Shown: positions 40,651 to 49,510 of the stretch, one piece after another
Numbering within the stretch: position 1 is the first letter of the stretch
Layout of the letters: each line of letters starts with the position of its first letter
Assembly: GCF_900142015.1 (NCBI RefSeq)
Contig: NZ_FQZN01000007.1
Coordinates: forward strand, 1 to 64,000
Direction: 5' to 3'
DNA length: 64,000 nt
Source of the DNA: Bacteroides stercorirosoris
GTDB lineage: Bacteria; Bacteroidota; Bacteroidia; Bacteroidales; Bacteroidaceae
Notes under the pieces: generated by a model
Database searches by the model: none
The model's input: the letters and a program-made list of their open reading frames with translations, nothing else
What the model was told of the DNA's origin: nothing
Position numbers and translations under genes: made by a program

Positions 40651-41883
40651 TTATTTGTATAAGTAGTACCGTTTCGACAACCGTCGGAAATCGTCCGCAT
40701 CCTTATACCAATAATCGCGCGCATCTTCCCAACGGTTGCGCCGGGAGAACCGTCGGCGTATCTCTTCGGAGCCGCTCACCATGTCGAACATCCGGAAACG
40801 TCCCTTGTCGGCATGGTCAAACACGGCCCGGTCGGGATAGAGTGCCGCCACTTCCTGCATCACGAGAAACTGGATGTCGCTCAACGGCGCTTTCTGCACG
40901 TCCATGATGTGTACCTGCACGCCTTGCAGCAGCTCGCCTTTTCCTACGGAGTAGAACGGTTTCAGGTACATCGGGCGGAACACGACGCCCGGCACGGCCA
41001 ATGCGTTCAGGTTCCGGGCCAGTTTTTCGGCTTCCACCCACGGGGCGGCAAACATCTGGAACGGGATGGTGTAGCCTACGCCGATGGACATATATCCCAA
41101 CTCACCCAAAATGCCGCTTACGGGGTAGAACACAGCCGAGTGCGGATGTGGGATGTGCGGGGAAGAGGGCACCCATTGCAGGCCGGTCTGTGCATAATCC
41201 ATCCGGCGTTTCCAGCCTTTCATCTTTACGACGTGCAGGTTGCATTGCGCTGCCATCATCCGTTCTCCGTTCAGCATCAGTGCCAGCTCGCCGCAAGTGA
41301 GTCCGTAAAGGTACGGAATTTTAAACTGGCTGACAAAGGAAATGCAATTGTCTTCTACGAGGTTACCTTCTATTTTCAATCCGCCTACCGGGTTGGGACG
41401 GTCCAGGACGATGAATTCTTTGCCATTCTCGGCAGCGGCTTCCATGGCCAGTCCCATCGTACTGATGTAGGTGAATGAGCGGCAGCCGATGTCTTGAATG
41501 TCGTATACCAGTACGTCGATGTCTTTCAGCATTTCCGGAGTGGCTTTGCGTGTTTTCCCATAGAGGGAGTAGACGGGGAGGCCGGTGCTGGCATCTTTGA
41601 TATCTGTCACGTGGTCGCCTGCATGCACGTCACCTCGCACGCCGTGCTCCGGGCCGAAGAGGGCTACGAGGTTCACATTGGGGGCTTCGTGCAGGATGTC
41701 GATGGTGGATTTCATTTGATTGTCCACTCCTGTGGGGTTGGTAATCAGTCCCACACGCTTGCCTTCCAGGCATTTGAAGTTCTGGGATTTCAGGACTTCG
41801 ATGCCGGTCTTTATCTTGATCTTTTGAGCCTTCATGGCACCACAGAGGACGCAGAGGACACAGAGGAGAATATACTTTTTCAT
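40651..41883 (-). CDS. namZ: Exo-beta-N-acetylmuramidase, NamZ family (DUF1343), copy 1
   Basis: 410-residue secreted enzyme (GH171-type) expected to release MurNAc from the non-reducing end of glycan chains. Family marks: GLITNPTGVD, FGPEHGVRGDVHAGDHV with the catalytic-site acids, YDIQDIGCRSFTYI and VLDRPNPVGG. The C-terminal half carries the second NamZ subdomain (PYLYGLTCGELALMLNGE). Signal peptide residues CVLCVLC are encoded by a CCACAGAGGACACAGAGG-type repeat (41838-41868). It lies at the head of the oxidase-murTKQ group, so its product MurNAc would be the substrate of the next genes. A small dyad (40597-40615) sits in the 147-base gap that follows. Confidence 0.88.
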   Translation of the reverse strand: MKKYILLCVLCVLCGAMKAQKIKIKTGIEVLKSQNFKCLEGKRVGLITNPTGVDNQMKSTIDILHEAPNVNLVALFGPEHGVRGDVHAGDHVTDIKDASTGLPVYSLYGKTRKATPEMLKDIDVLVYDIQDIGCRSFTYISTMGLAMEAAAENGKEFIVLDRPNPVGGLKIEGNLVEDNCISFVSQFKIPYLYGLTCGELALMLNGERMMAAQCNLHVVKMKGWKRRMDYAQTGLQWVPSSPHIPHPHSAVFYPVSGILGELGYMSIGVGYTIPFQMFAAPWVEAEKLARNLNALAVPGVVFRPMYLKPFYSVGKGELLQGVQVHIMDVQKAPLSDIQFLVMQEVAALYPDRAVFDHADKGRFRMFDMVSGSEEIRRRFSRRNRWEDARDYWYKDADDFRRLSKRYYLYK

Positions 41884-41950
41884 GGTTTATAATTTAACTT
41901 ATGCGAATCAGGGAGGGGGAATTAACTCCTGCTTGTAACGGTTATGAATG

Positions 41951-42182
41951 AAATGGGTGATTATTGCGCAGCTCAAGGCTGAAAGCCTTTCATCTTATAG
42001 CCCAGGGCAACGCCCTGGGAATTGAGTAATGTTTATCCCTGCGCCCTGTAAGGGCATAACAGCACACATCAGCTTTTGCCCTTACAGGGCGTAAGATTGT
42101 GGGGACGATTCATTCCCAGGGCGTTGCCCTGGGCTATAAGATGAAAGCCTTTCAGGCTTAGGCTGCGCTAAATTATCATTTG
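41951..42182 (+). repeat. REP/BIME-like palindromic element, copy B
   Basis: Same nested design as copy A at 13045: AGGCTGAAAGCC, TAGCCCAGGGCAACGCCCTGGG, GCGCCCTGTAAGGGCA and their complements, ending in AAATTATCATTTG. The outer left arm is degenerate. It fills most of the gap between namZ and the AmpG-type gene; the remainder is AT-rich ATTTATG-type repeat around 42228-42270. Confidence 0.8.
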
Positions 42183-42271
42183 CTTCATTTCTATACCGTT
42201 ATGAATCTGTTTCAACTCCTGATTCGTATGATTTATTACTTATGATTTATGATTTATCACTTATTACTTTA

Positions 42272-43594
42272 TCACTTTTTCCCGTATGCCGGATCAATCT
42301 TCCTGTCGGCAAACACCGTGACTACGATGGTGGCGGCGCAACAGACGATTACTATCCAGAAGAAGTTGACGTAGCCGACCGCTTCCTGGAGGTAACCCGC
42401 AAACATACCCGGAATCATCATGCTCAGAGCCATGAAAGCGGTGCAGATGGCATAATGCGATGTCTTGAACTCGCCTTCGGAGAAGTACATCATATAGAGC
42501 ATATAGGCCGTGAATCCGAATCCGTAGCCGAACTGCTCGATGGCGATGGCCGTGGAGATGGCAAACAGATTGTCGGGTTGGCCGATGGCCAGGTAGACGA
42601 ATGTCAGGCAGGGCAGCGTCATGCACGCCGCCATCCACCAGATAGATTTCTTCAGTCCGATGCGCGATGCGAACAGTCCGCCCAGAATGCCGCCTACGGT
42701 GAGGAATATCACTCCGATGGTACCGTACACGATACCTACTTCCGCTGTAGAAAGTTCCAGACCTCCCGCTTCTTTGGAAGCTACAAGGAAAGGCATACAC
42801 ATCTTGATGAGGAACGCTTCGGGCAGTCGGTAGAGCAGCATGAAGGCGATGGCGAGCCATACTCCCGGTTTGGTGAAGTAAGTGGCGAACGTGCGTCCGA
42901 ACTCTTTGAATATGGCTTTTGCACTGGCCGTTCCCGGTGTCAGGACGGACTTGTCGGCCGTCGGTTTGGGGATTGCAAAGAGGTGATAGAACGTCACCAG
43001 ACTGAACATGACGGCTGTAACCAGCATGGTGATGGTCCACGACAGTGGGATATCTTTGTATTTCAGCTCGATGGTACCGGCGATGGCTACCAGTACTCCT
43101 TGTCCGAAGATGGATGCAAGGCGGTAGAAAGTGCTTCGGATGCCGACAAATGCCGCCTGGTCGCTCTGCTTCAGTGCCAACATATAGAAACCGTCGGCGG
43201 CAATGTCGTGCGTGGCCGAGGCAAAGGCGGTAATGATGAACAAAATCAATGTGATGGTGAACAGGCTGATGGGAGTTGTCCCGGCTGCTATCATCGCTTC
43301 ATCCGGTTTGGGTATGGACAACGTCAGCAGGATGAATGCTATCGACATCAGAATTTGCATGGAGATGGTCCACCATCGTTTGGTCTTGATAATGTCGATG
43401 AACGGACTCCAGAAGGGCTTGATGGTCCAGGGCAGATACAGCAGACTCGTAAACAAGGCCATCTCTCCATTGGGAACTCCCATCTTGGCAAACATTAGTA
43501 CCGAGATGTTGTTGACAATGAAGTATGGAATGCCTTGTGCGAAGTATAGGGTAGGCACCCATGCCCAGGGGGATATTTTTTTTGTACTGTTCAT
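42272..43594 (-). CDS. ampG: AmpG-type muropeptide permease (MFS)
   Basis: 440-residue inner-membrane transporter with about twelve helices and the AmpG-family N-terminus (WAWVPTLYFAQGIPYFIVNN, later LYLPWTIKPFWSPFID). AmpG imports anhydro-muropeptides/GlcNAc-anhMurNAc from the periplasm in Proteobacteria. Here its place in a peptidoglycan cluster, beside SpoIID/LytB and NamZ genes, supports the same kind of cargo. It reads toward namZ across the REP-like element. Similar in length to other Bacteroidetes AmpG-like proteins; substrate not shown. Confidence 0.83.
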   Translation of the reverse strand: MNSTKKISPWAWVPTLYFAQGIPYFIVNNISVLMFAKMGVPNGEMALFTSLLYLPWTIKPFWSPFIDIIKTKRWWTISMQILMSIAFILLTLSIPKPDEAMIAAGTTPISLFTITLILFIITAFASATHDIAADGFYMLALKQSDQAAFVGIRSTFYRLASIFGQGVLVAIAGTIELKYKDIPLSWTITMLVTAVMFSLVTFYHLFAIPKPTADKSVLTPGTASAKAIFKEFGRTFATYFTKPGVWLAIAFMLLYRLPEAFLIKMCMPFLVASKEAGGLELSTAEVGIVYGTIGVIFLTVGGILGGLFASRIGLKKSIWWMAACMTLPCLTFVYLAIGQPDNLFAISTAIAIEQFGYGFGFTAYMLYMMYFSEGEFKTSHYAICTAFMALSMMIPGMFAGYLQEAVGYVNFFWIVIVCCAATIVVTVFADRKIDPAYGKK

Positions 43595-43623
43595 GATATT
43601 GAATAGGTTATTGTTTGGTAAGA

Positions 43624-45060
43624 TTAGTCATATAGTTGGTCAAGGCTCGCGCCAATGTAATAGTGCAGCAGTATTGCGTCATACTTATAGCCTTGCTCAC
43701 CCATCACGGCAGCACCTATCTGGCACAGGCCTACGCCATGTCCCCAGCCGGCTCCGGTGAGGATGAAGCGTCCCGGGATGCCTTCGGGAGAGATGTCTTC
43801 CTTGTCTACAACGAAAGCGGAGCTGTAGAGATGGGAAGCGGACAGCGTGCGGCGTATCTCCAGCTCTTTGCCGATGATAAGCGTCCGTTTGGTTCCTACG
43901 ATTTTCAGCTTCCAGAGGCGTCCCGAAGTGCCGCGGGCGATGGGGACAAGGTCGATGATTTGTCCGTAATCAATGCCGGAGCGTTTCAGGATCAGTGCGG
44001 ATAGCTCGTCCTGGGTGTACTCCACTTTCCAGCGGTAGAAATCCGTAGTTTCCTGGTCGTAGTTGTTCAGTACCTGCGAGAGGATTCCCTTATCTGTGGT
44101 GTTGCAGAAGGCGGGCGGAGAGGTGCGAATCCAGGTTTCCGCTTCTTGCTCATCTGTCAGGTCGGGTAATCCGCTGCCGGGTTGGGTGGCTCCGAAGCTG
44201 AGGTCGCAGGTCTTGGGGTTGAAGATGCGGAAGTCGCGTTGTTTGCGGAGATACGGGTGGGGGGCATCTTCCCAGCAATACTGGAATTCCTCGAATGCAC
44301 CGCCGCAGCATTTGGAGAAGCGGGCGTCGCATATCTTGCCACCGTACATCAGGACTTGTCCGCGGGTGGCGGCGATGGCTTGCTTTACGATTTCGGTAGA
44401 GGCACGGGTAATGCCCTGGTAGCGTTGGCAATGGTCGTCGGCGCAGACGTCGAAACGGGTGTGGGCGTCGCGCTCATACCATTTCAATTGACAATTGACA
44501 ATTGACAATTGACAATTGGCTGCGCTGGGCTTGGCTGCGCTATTGGATGCTGCGCTGGCGTGCTGCATAGAGTTGTCAATTGTCAATTGTGAATTGTCAA
44601 TTGCTAAGAGCCAGCTGCGCGAAATGACGGCGTGGGCTTTTAGTAATTCCAGTGAGGCGGTTGCGCTCATCTCGCTGGAGATCACGCTGGTCAGGTAGTC
44701 TTCCACATGGATGACGTTGATGGCTGTCAGTTTATTGTCTTCTGCAATAATCTTTAGGGCACCCAGGAAACGCTGGTCTTCTTTGCGTTCCCAGTGAAAG
44801 TTGATACCGATGGTGACGTCCAGCAATTCAAAAGAGTCGGTGGCTTCGTCTATTGGTTCGAACAGGAGTTCGTCATAAAGGCGTCCGTTCCACAGTATCT
44901 TGCCTTCGTTGTAGGTAGCGACTTGTTTGCCGCTGACAACGGTGCGGTGGGGCACTACTCCGTCGCAGTACGTCCCTGTTATTTGGTAAGGGTTCAGCAA
45001 TACGAACTCTATCTGCGGCTCAAACAATATGCCTACGTGTACTTTGGGCTCTTTCATCAT
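43624..45060 (-). CDS. SpoIID/LytB-domain protein
   Basis: 478-residue protein with a SpoIID/LytB core (LTSVISSEMSATASLELLKA, FDVCADDHCQRYQG, AICDARFSKCCGG, GWGHGVGLCQIGA). SpoIID is a lytic transglycosylase acting on denuded glycan; LytB-like members activate amidases. No signal peptide is evident, so the location is uncertain. The frame opens at 45138 but would overlap the upstream DUF4922 gene; the ATG at 45060 is chosen. A repeat cassette (44485-44603) inserts about 40 residues between SRSWLLA and KWYERDAH. It sits between the DUF4922 and AmpG-type genes. Confidence 0.82.
   Translation of the reverse strand: MMKEPKVHVGILFEPQIEFVLLNPYQITGTYCDGVVPHRTVVSGKQVATYNEGKILWNGRLYDELLFEPIDEATDSFELLDVTIGINFHWERKEDQRFLGALKIIAEDNKLTAINVIHVEDYLTSVISSEMSATASLELLKAHAVISRSWLLAIDNSQLTIDNSMQHASAASNSAAKPSAANCQLSIVNCQLKWYERDAHTRFDVCADDHCQRYQGITRASTEIVKQAIAATRGQVLMYGGKICDARFSKCCGGAFEEFQYCWEDAPHPYLRKQRDFRIFNPKTCDLSFGATQPGSGLPDLTDEQEAETWIRTSPPAFCNTTDKGILSQVLNNYDQETTDFYRWKVEYTQDELSALILKRSGIDYGQIIDLVPIARGTSGRLWKLKIVGTKRTLIIGKELEIRRTLSASHLYSSAFVVDKEDISPEGIPGRFILTGAGWGHGVGLCQIGAAVMGEQGYKYDAILLHYYIGASLDQLYD
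44485..44603 (+). repeat. ATTGACA cassette inside the SpoIID/LytB gene
   Basis: Arm of tandem ATTGACA heptamers, core with GGCTGCGCTGGGC and GCTGCGCTGG units, right arm of TTGTCAA heptamers with the GTGAATTG variant. Read on the minus strand as about 40 in-frame residues. Orientation relative to the gene is the same as in the oxidase copies. Confidence 0.92.
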
Positions 45061-45080
45061 ATAATCATATTTTAGGTGGA

Positions 45081-46013
45081 CTATATTTTCTCCTTGATGC
45101 GTTGGCGTACCCTGTGGAAGTCTTCGGTGGAAAGACATACTTCACTCAGTATCTGCGCCACATCTTCGGCTGTTATCTTCAGAAAATCTTTTTCTACCGG
45201 AGTGATAAATACTCCGCCGAGGTCAACGGATGCGGGACTGCTTAACAGATTTGCTTCTCCCTCGGCTGTATAACAGGCCGGGCGGTGCTTCTCGCGCGGA
45301 AATACGCATACTATCCATTTTCCGTCCTCATACCATGCCAGTACGTTCATCATCGGCTCGTCATCTCCCGGCTTCGTGTCCAGTGAATGGTAGATGATAT
45401 CGAACAGCGAAGCGGCGTGTTTCTTATTGGCGGACTCGATGACAAGCGTAGCCCGTGGTGCATCATTCAGATACCAAAGGGTGGCTTCGCTGTAATCCAC
45501 TACTTTGCCTGCTATTTGTCCGCGCCAGTCTTTTTCAATGGGCATAAAACCTTTGTTTCCGGCTTGGAAGTGGGCGTGGTCGGGGGCGGATGCACCGCAT
45601 TTGGGACCATTATAGAATATCGTGTAATCCGTCAGCACCTGTGCCAATGCCAGCATATCATTGAAACGGACAGCTATGCGCTGGTCCACGTGTGCCACTT
45701 CCGGTATCGTCAGGTGACGGGGGAAAATGGGGAACGGATTCACCAGGATGTTGTAATGCCCTTCAAACGGGATGCCTTTCTGTACCGGCGGTAAATTGGC
45801 GGGACAGAGGAAACATTTGCGTTCCTTGATGGACTTGGCATCTACTTTAGCTCCCGAAGAAACGATACGCGCAGGGTTGAACTGTACTTTATAGGGAATA
45901 CCGTTTACGTCCAGTTCTCTCACTTGCACGCCGGAAAGGGCGGCGTAATTGTTACGCGCCATTTCCCAAGTGTCAAGTTGGCTGGTCAGGAGGTCGTTTA
46001 TGGTCTGATTCAT
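45081..46013 (-). CDS. DUF4922 protein with HIT-like HxHxQ motif
   Basis: 310 residues. PDHAHFQAGNKG contains HAHFQ, the HxHxQ signature of the HIT/GalT-like superfamily (nucleotidyl transfer or nucleotide hydrolysis). CFLCPANLPPVQKGIPFEGH carries a cysteine pair as in zinc-binding GalT/ATP-adenylyltransferase relatives. I assign it to DUF4922. The ATG at 46013 overlaps the upstream glycosyltransferase stop by four bases (ATGA), implying translational coupling. Partnering with a GT2 and SpoIID suggests activated-sugar handling, but the reaction is unknown. Confidence 0.75.
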   Translation of the reverse strand: MNQTINDLLTSQLDTWEMARNNYAALSGVQVRELDVNGIPYKVQFNPARIVSSGAKVDAKSIKERKCFLCPANLPPVQKGIPFEGHYNILVNPFPIFPRHLTIPEVAHVDQRIAVRFNDMLALAQVLTDYTIFYNGPKCGASAPDHAHFQAGNKGFMPIEKDWRGQIAGKVVDYSEATLWYLNDAPRATLVIESANKKHAASLFDIIYHSLDTKPGDDEPMMNVLAWYEDGKWIVCVFPREKHRPACYTAEGEANLLSSPASVDLGGVFITPVEKDFLKITAEDVAQILSEVCLSTEDFHRVRQRIKEKI

Positions 46014-47545
46014 AAGAGTTGTATTTTCTTGTTCATCGCTACACGTGCCTGTAGTTCCCATGTGCGGATGCGGTCTTTATACAGGTTGTGACCGTTCATC
46101 TTCACAATGTCCAGCGAAGCATCCGAATTGTCGTCCCAGCGGCGGCACAGATAAACCACATCGTACACACGGCCTATTTGATAGTGGCGGGAGAAGTTCA
46201 GTCCCAACGCATAGTCCTCACCATAGCTGGTATTGGGGACTTTTACCTCACGCAGCACCGGAGTGTAGAAAGCGCGCGGAGCACCCAGGCCGTTGATGCG
46301 CAGCGCATTGTTGCGCCCGTTCTCCGGTGTCCATTCTTTATGGTCGATGATGCCCGGGGCGATCATATTCATGTTGAAGTCCGTCATCATATACGTGCCT
46401 ACTACCATGGCACAATTCTGCTCGTAGAAGGCGCGCACCATGATTGTCAGGGTATTCTCATCCTTGTATACATCGTCGCTGTCCAGCTGTACGGCAAACT
46501 TGCCGCACTTCGGGTGATGTACGCCTATGTTCCAGCAACCGCCGATACCCAGGTCGTTGCGTTCGGGGATGATGTGGATGAGGCGTTCGTCGTTCTTGTA
46601 TTCGTCGATAGCTTCCGTAGTGCCATCTGTTGAATGGTTATCAATGATAATCAGATTGAATTTGAAGTCCGTCTTCTGTTTCAGGACTGAGCTGATGGCA
46701 TCACGGATGGTACGGATGCGGTTGCGTACGGGAATGATAACCGATGCTTCATATTCAAAGTCTCCGGCGGAAAATTCTATCTGTTTGAAGTCAGGAGCCA
46801 GATAACCGCCGATTTCTTTCAGATGTTCCGTACAAGCCTGTTCCATTTCAATCTGCCGGTCACGGTTCTTCGGGTCTACATAGTCGAATATCTTTTCACC
46901 GCTCTTACGGGTGTCGTCTTCGATTTCACTGTAGAGGTATTCGTTGATGTGTACCAGGCTTTCTTTCTGGCTTACTTTCAGACGCAGGTCGTAGAGACCG
47001 GCAAATTTATATTGGTCTTCGGCCATACGGGAAGCGGCTTCCAGGAAGGCGTCCGTACGGAACAGGAGCACAGAGCCGAAGTCGAAATCATCACGCAGTG
47101 AACCGAACTGATAGTCGATGACCGGAGCATTCGTTTGTTTGCCTTCTTTCACCTGGTAACGGTCGGCATAAACCATGCCTGCACCACTGTCTTCGGCAAT
47201 GTGTATCATACGTTCCAAGGCAAACAACCCCAGTTCGAGCGTAGTGTATTTAGTATAAATCAGCGTATATTTTGCATCGGCATGTCCGGCAATGTTACGG
47301 ATGTTTCCACTGGATAGAATGGAGTCCGTATGCAAGACGCGACATCCGGGCAACTTCTCGGTAACATCCGGCATAGCCATTAGGTAAATGTTATTCACTA
47401 AGCCGCTTTCTTGCAACCCTTTTACTGTCTTTTCCGCTTGAGCAGTTCCCGCAAAGGGAATAAAACAATTGACAATTGACAATTGACAATTGACAATTGG
47501 TGCTTGATGATAAGCTGCGCTATTTTCTGTCTTTTCGTTTTTCAT
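46010..47545 (-). CDS. Glycosyltransferase family 2 with N-terminal extra domain
   Basis: 511 residues. An N-terminal region (about 30-240) resembles a degenerate GT-like fold (GMVYADRYQVKEGKQ). The second half is a GT2 catalytic domain: YEASVIIPVRNRIRTIRDAI, DNHSTDGTTE, the DXD motif in VQLDSDDVYKDE, and YGEDYALGLNFSRHY as the acceptor motif. The first 27 residues (MKNEKTENSAAYHQAPIVNC onward) come partly from the repeat cassette at 47466-47521; homologues would be expected to start near CFIPFAGTAQ. The stop overlaps the DUF4922 ATG. Role in the peptidoglycan cluster unknown. Confidence 0.82.
   Translation of the reverse strand: MKNEKTENSAAYHQAPIVNCQLSIVNCFIPFAGTAQAEKTVKGLQESGLVNNIYLMAMPDVTEKLPGCRVLHTDSILSSGNIRNIAGHADAKYTLIYTKYTTLELGLFALERMIHIAEDSGAGMVYADRYQVKEGKQTNAPVIDYQFGSLRDDFDFGSVLLFRTDAFLEAASRMAEDQYKFAGLYDLRLKVSQKESLVHINEYLYSEIEDDTRKSGEKIFDYVDPKNRDRQIEMEQACTEHLKEIGGYLAPDFKQIEFSAGDFEYEASVIIPVRNRIRTIRDAISSVLKQKTDFKFNLIIIDNHSTDGTTEAIDEYKNDERLIHIIPERNDLGIGGCWNIGVHHPKCGKFAVQLDSDDVYKDENTLTIMVRAFYEQNCAMVVGTYMMTDFNMNMIAPGIIDHKEWTPENGRNNALRINGLGAPRAFYTPVLREVKVPNTSYGEDYALGLNFSRHYQIGRVYDVVYLCRRWDDNSDASLDIVKMNGHNLYKDRIRTWELQARVAMNKKIQLL
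47466..47521 (+). repeat. ATTGACA cassette at the 5' end of the GT2 gene
   Basis: Tandem ATTGACA heptamers followed by a core remnant ending GCTGCGCT. Read in frame on the minus strand as APIVNCQLSIVNC at residues 15-27 of the glycosyltransferase. Confidence 0.85.
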
Positions 47546-47585
47546 ATTCTAATTGTTATATTAATATTTTCCATGTCTATCAAAT

Positions 47586-47622
47586 AATTGTCAATTGTCA
47601 ATTCTCAATTGTCAATTGTCAA
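47586..47622 (+). repeat. TTGTCAA heptamer array spanning the PQQ gene stop
   Basis: An array of AATTGTC heptamers with one TTCTCAA variant. It encodes the last residues of the metallophosphoesterase/PQQ protein (LLTIDN) and supplies its TGA stop on the minus strand. Confidence 0.8.
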
Positions 47623-49488
47623 AAGGCCTACCTCTCCGCTGGTGGCGGTGAACAGCACTTGCCGGGCATTCAGCGGCACTACTGTGCTGATGAGGGAGTT
47701 GCCTATTTTATGTTTCCACAGTACCTTACCGGTTTTGGGCTCCAGGGCAAATATCAGTCCCTCTTTAGTACTGCCGAACATGACGCCGTCTTTTTCAACT
47801 TGCATGGACGGAGCATGTTCGTAACCGAAGCCGACATTGCTTGCCCACAATTCGCGGGGCTTGTCGCCTTTGGTTGCGTAGCAGACAATGCTGTCGTTCA
47901 TCGTCTTACTGTACACCTGTTCGCCATCTTCCGACAAGCCGATAGTTTCACGTACTATAGACTGGAACGTGCGCCATACGGTTTCGCCGTTTTCCAGGTT
48001 GATGGCTGTCATTGCACGTTGCGGGTCGGTGATAAGTACTTTGCCGTTTGCAGCTACGGGCCATACGGCGGCAGGGGAGAAGTGCATGCGGGTCAGTCCG
48101 CCTGTCCACTTCCATAGTTCCTTGCCATCTGACTTGTTCAGCGCATAGAGGGTATTGTCCCATGCACCGAAGATAACCTTGTCTGCCGTTACCAACGGTT
48201 TGGTTTCAATGTACCCTTTCACACCGTTGTATGTCCATATCACTTTACCTGTGCGGACGTCGATGGCGCGGAGAGTGTGGTCGCTGGCGCCGATGTAGGC
48301 AATGCCGTTCTCGATGGTTACTGCACCCAATACAGGTTCTCCGGCTTTCACAGTCCATAGCAGACTGCCGTCTTTACTGTTCAAACCATAGATGTTGCGG
48401 TCGGCAGAGCCGAATACGACGATACCCTCCGCCACTGCCGGAGTACCGACAATGCGTTTGCCGGACTGGAAACTCCACAACTTTTTACCATTCTTCAAAG
48501 CATAGCAAGTCAGGACTCCCATATCATCTCCTACGAATACCTTATTCTTTTCTACCGCAGGAGAGCAATAGATACCTGCACCGGTCTGTACGATCCACTG
48601 TTCCTTTGCATTGGGGTATTCTTTGTTTACCGAGAAATCGGGGTACTTCTCTGCCTTCCCGTTGTGGTCGTAGTATTGTTTGGTCAGGGAGAAGGAAGCC
48701 CATTGCTGTTTCGGTTCGCCGATACGTTGTGTATAGACGAGGATAGAGTCTTGGGTGATGTCATAGATTCCATATCCGGGTTTACCGTCTTTGTCGCGCA
48801 GGTTGCTGCGCATCAGGATACCGGGAATACCGTCGTATCGTAAGTCGCGGTTGCGGTGGTAGTGTCCGCCTATAAATAGGCGGATGTTGTAAGGGCGTAC
48901 CGCGTCGGTCACTTCATACCAGTTGTCCACATCTCCTTCTATCAGCGGGTAGTGGGTGACGAGGATTACGGGCTTGTTAAGTTGAGAGTTGCCGGTGTTG
49001 AACAGGTTCATTCTTTCCGTCATCCAACGGATATCCTGTGGAACTACATGACCGTTTGCCATACGCATCAGAGGGCCGGAGTTGAAACCGAGGAACAGGA
49101 TGCCCTTATGCTCGAATTCAAAACGTTCGCCACCGAAGATTTCTTCGAAAGCTGTGCAGCCGGAATCACTCCATTTCGTTTCGTGATTGCCGAGGATGAT
49201 ATAGTATTTGACTTTCAGCAAATCCAGCGTTTCTTTTACTTTCAGCATGGTGGCGCGATCACCTTCTTCGGCAATATCGCCCGTCACCAATACAAAGTCG
49301 ATACTGTCTGTCGCATTAATCTGTGCTACGGTGCGCAGCAGGTCTTCTGTAGGATTGGGATTGTTGGGGCTGAAATGAATGTCCGTTATCTGGGCAAAAC
49401 GGAATGTTCCGTGATCCGCATACAACGCAGCACTTTGTATAAATCCTACAGCCAGGAGCAAAATGTTTATTAATAATCTTCGCTTCAT
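47605..49488 (-). CDS. Secreted metallophosphoesterase fused to PQQ-type beta-propeller
   Basis: 627 residues with a signal peptide (MKRRLLINILLLAVGF to ALYADH). The calcineurin-like phosphoesterase domain (about 25-270) has AQITDIHFSP, VTGDIAEEGD, ILGNHETKWS, VTHYPLIEGD and GGHYHRN, a complete metal-ligand set. The C-terminal half (about 320-627) is a propeller of PQQ/WD-like blades, each near 40 residues (NGKKLWSFQSGKRIVGTPAV and repeats). It may dephosphorylate periplasmic sugar phosphates or bind glycans. The start at 49488 is chosen over the ORF's upstream Met because it begins the signal peptide. Follows the amidase gene. Confidence 0.83.
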   Translation of the reverse strand: MKRRLLINILLLAVGFIQSAALYADHGTFRFAQITDIHFSPNNPNPTEDLLRTVAQINATDSIDFVLVTGDIAEEGDRATMLKVKETLDLLKVKYYIILGNHETKWSDSGCTAFEEIFGGERFEFEHKGILFLGFNSGPLMRMANGHVVPQDIRWMTERMNLFNTGNSQLNKPVILVTHYPLIEGDVDNWYEVTDAVRPYNIRLFIGGHYHRNRDLRYDGIPGILMRSNLRDKDGKPGYGIYDITQDSILVYTQRIGEPKQQWASFSLTKQYYDHNGKAEKYPDFSVNKEYPNAKEQWIVQTGAGIYCSPAVEKNKVFVGDDMGVLTCYALKNGKKLWSFQSGKRIVGTPAVAEGIVVFGSADRNIYGLNSKDGSLLWTVKAGEPVLGAVTIENGIAYIGASDHTLRAIDVRTGKVIWTYNGVKGYIETKPLVTADKVIFGAWDNTLYALNKSDGKELWKWTGGLTRMHFSPAAVWPVAANGKVLITDPQRAMTAINLENGETVWRTFQSIVRETIGLSEDGEQVYSKTMNDSIVCYATKGDKPRELWASNVGFGYEHAPSMQVEKDGVMFGSTKEGLIFALEPKTGKVLWKHKIGNSLISTVVPLNARQVLFTATSGEVGLLTIDN

Positions 49489-49510
49489 AAATGATGATTG
49501 GTTTAGTGTG

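Noticed and set aside
42242..43498. 418-residue plus-strand reading frame
   Set aside because: Antisense shadow of the AmpG-type gene; its composition (very His/Gln/Asp-rich) is that of a reverse frame.
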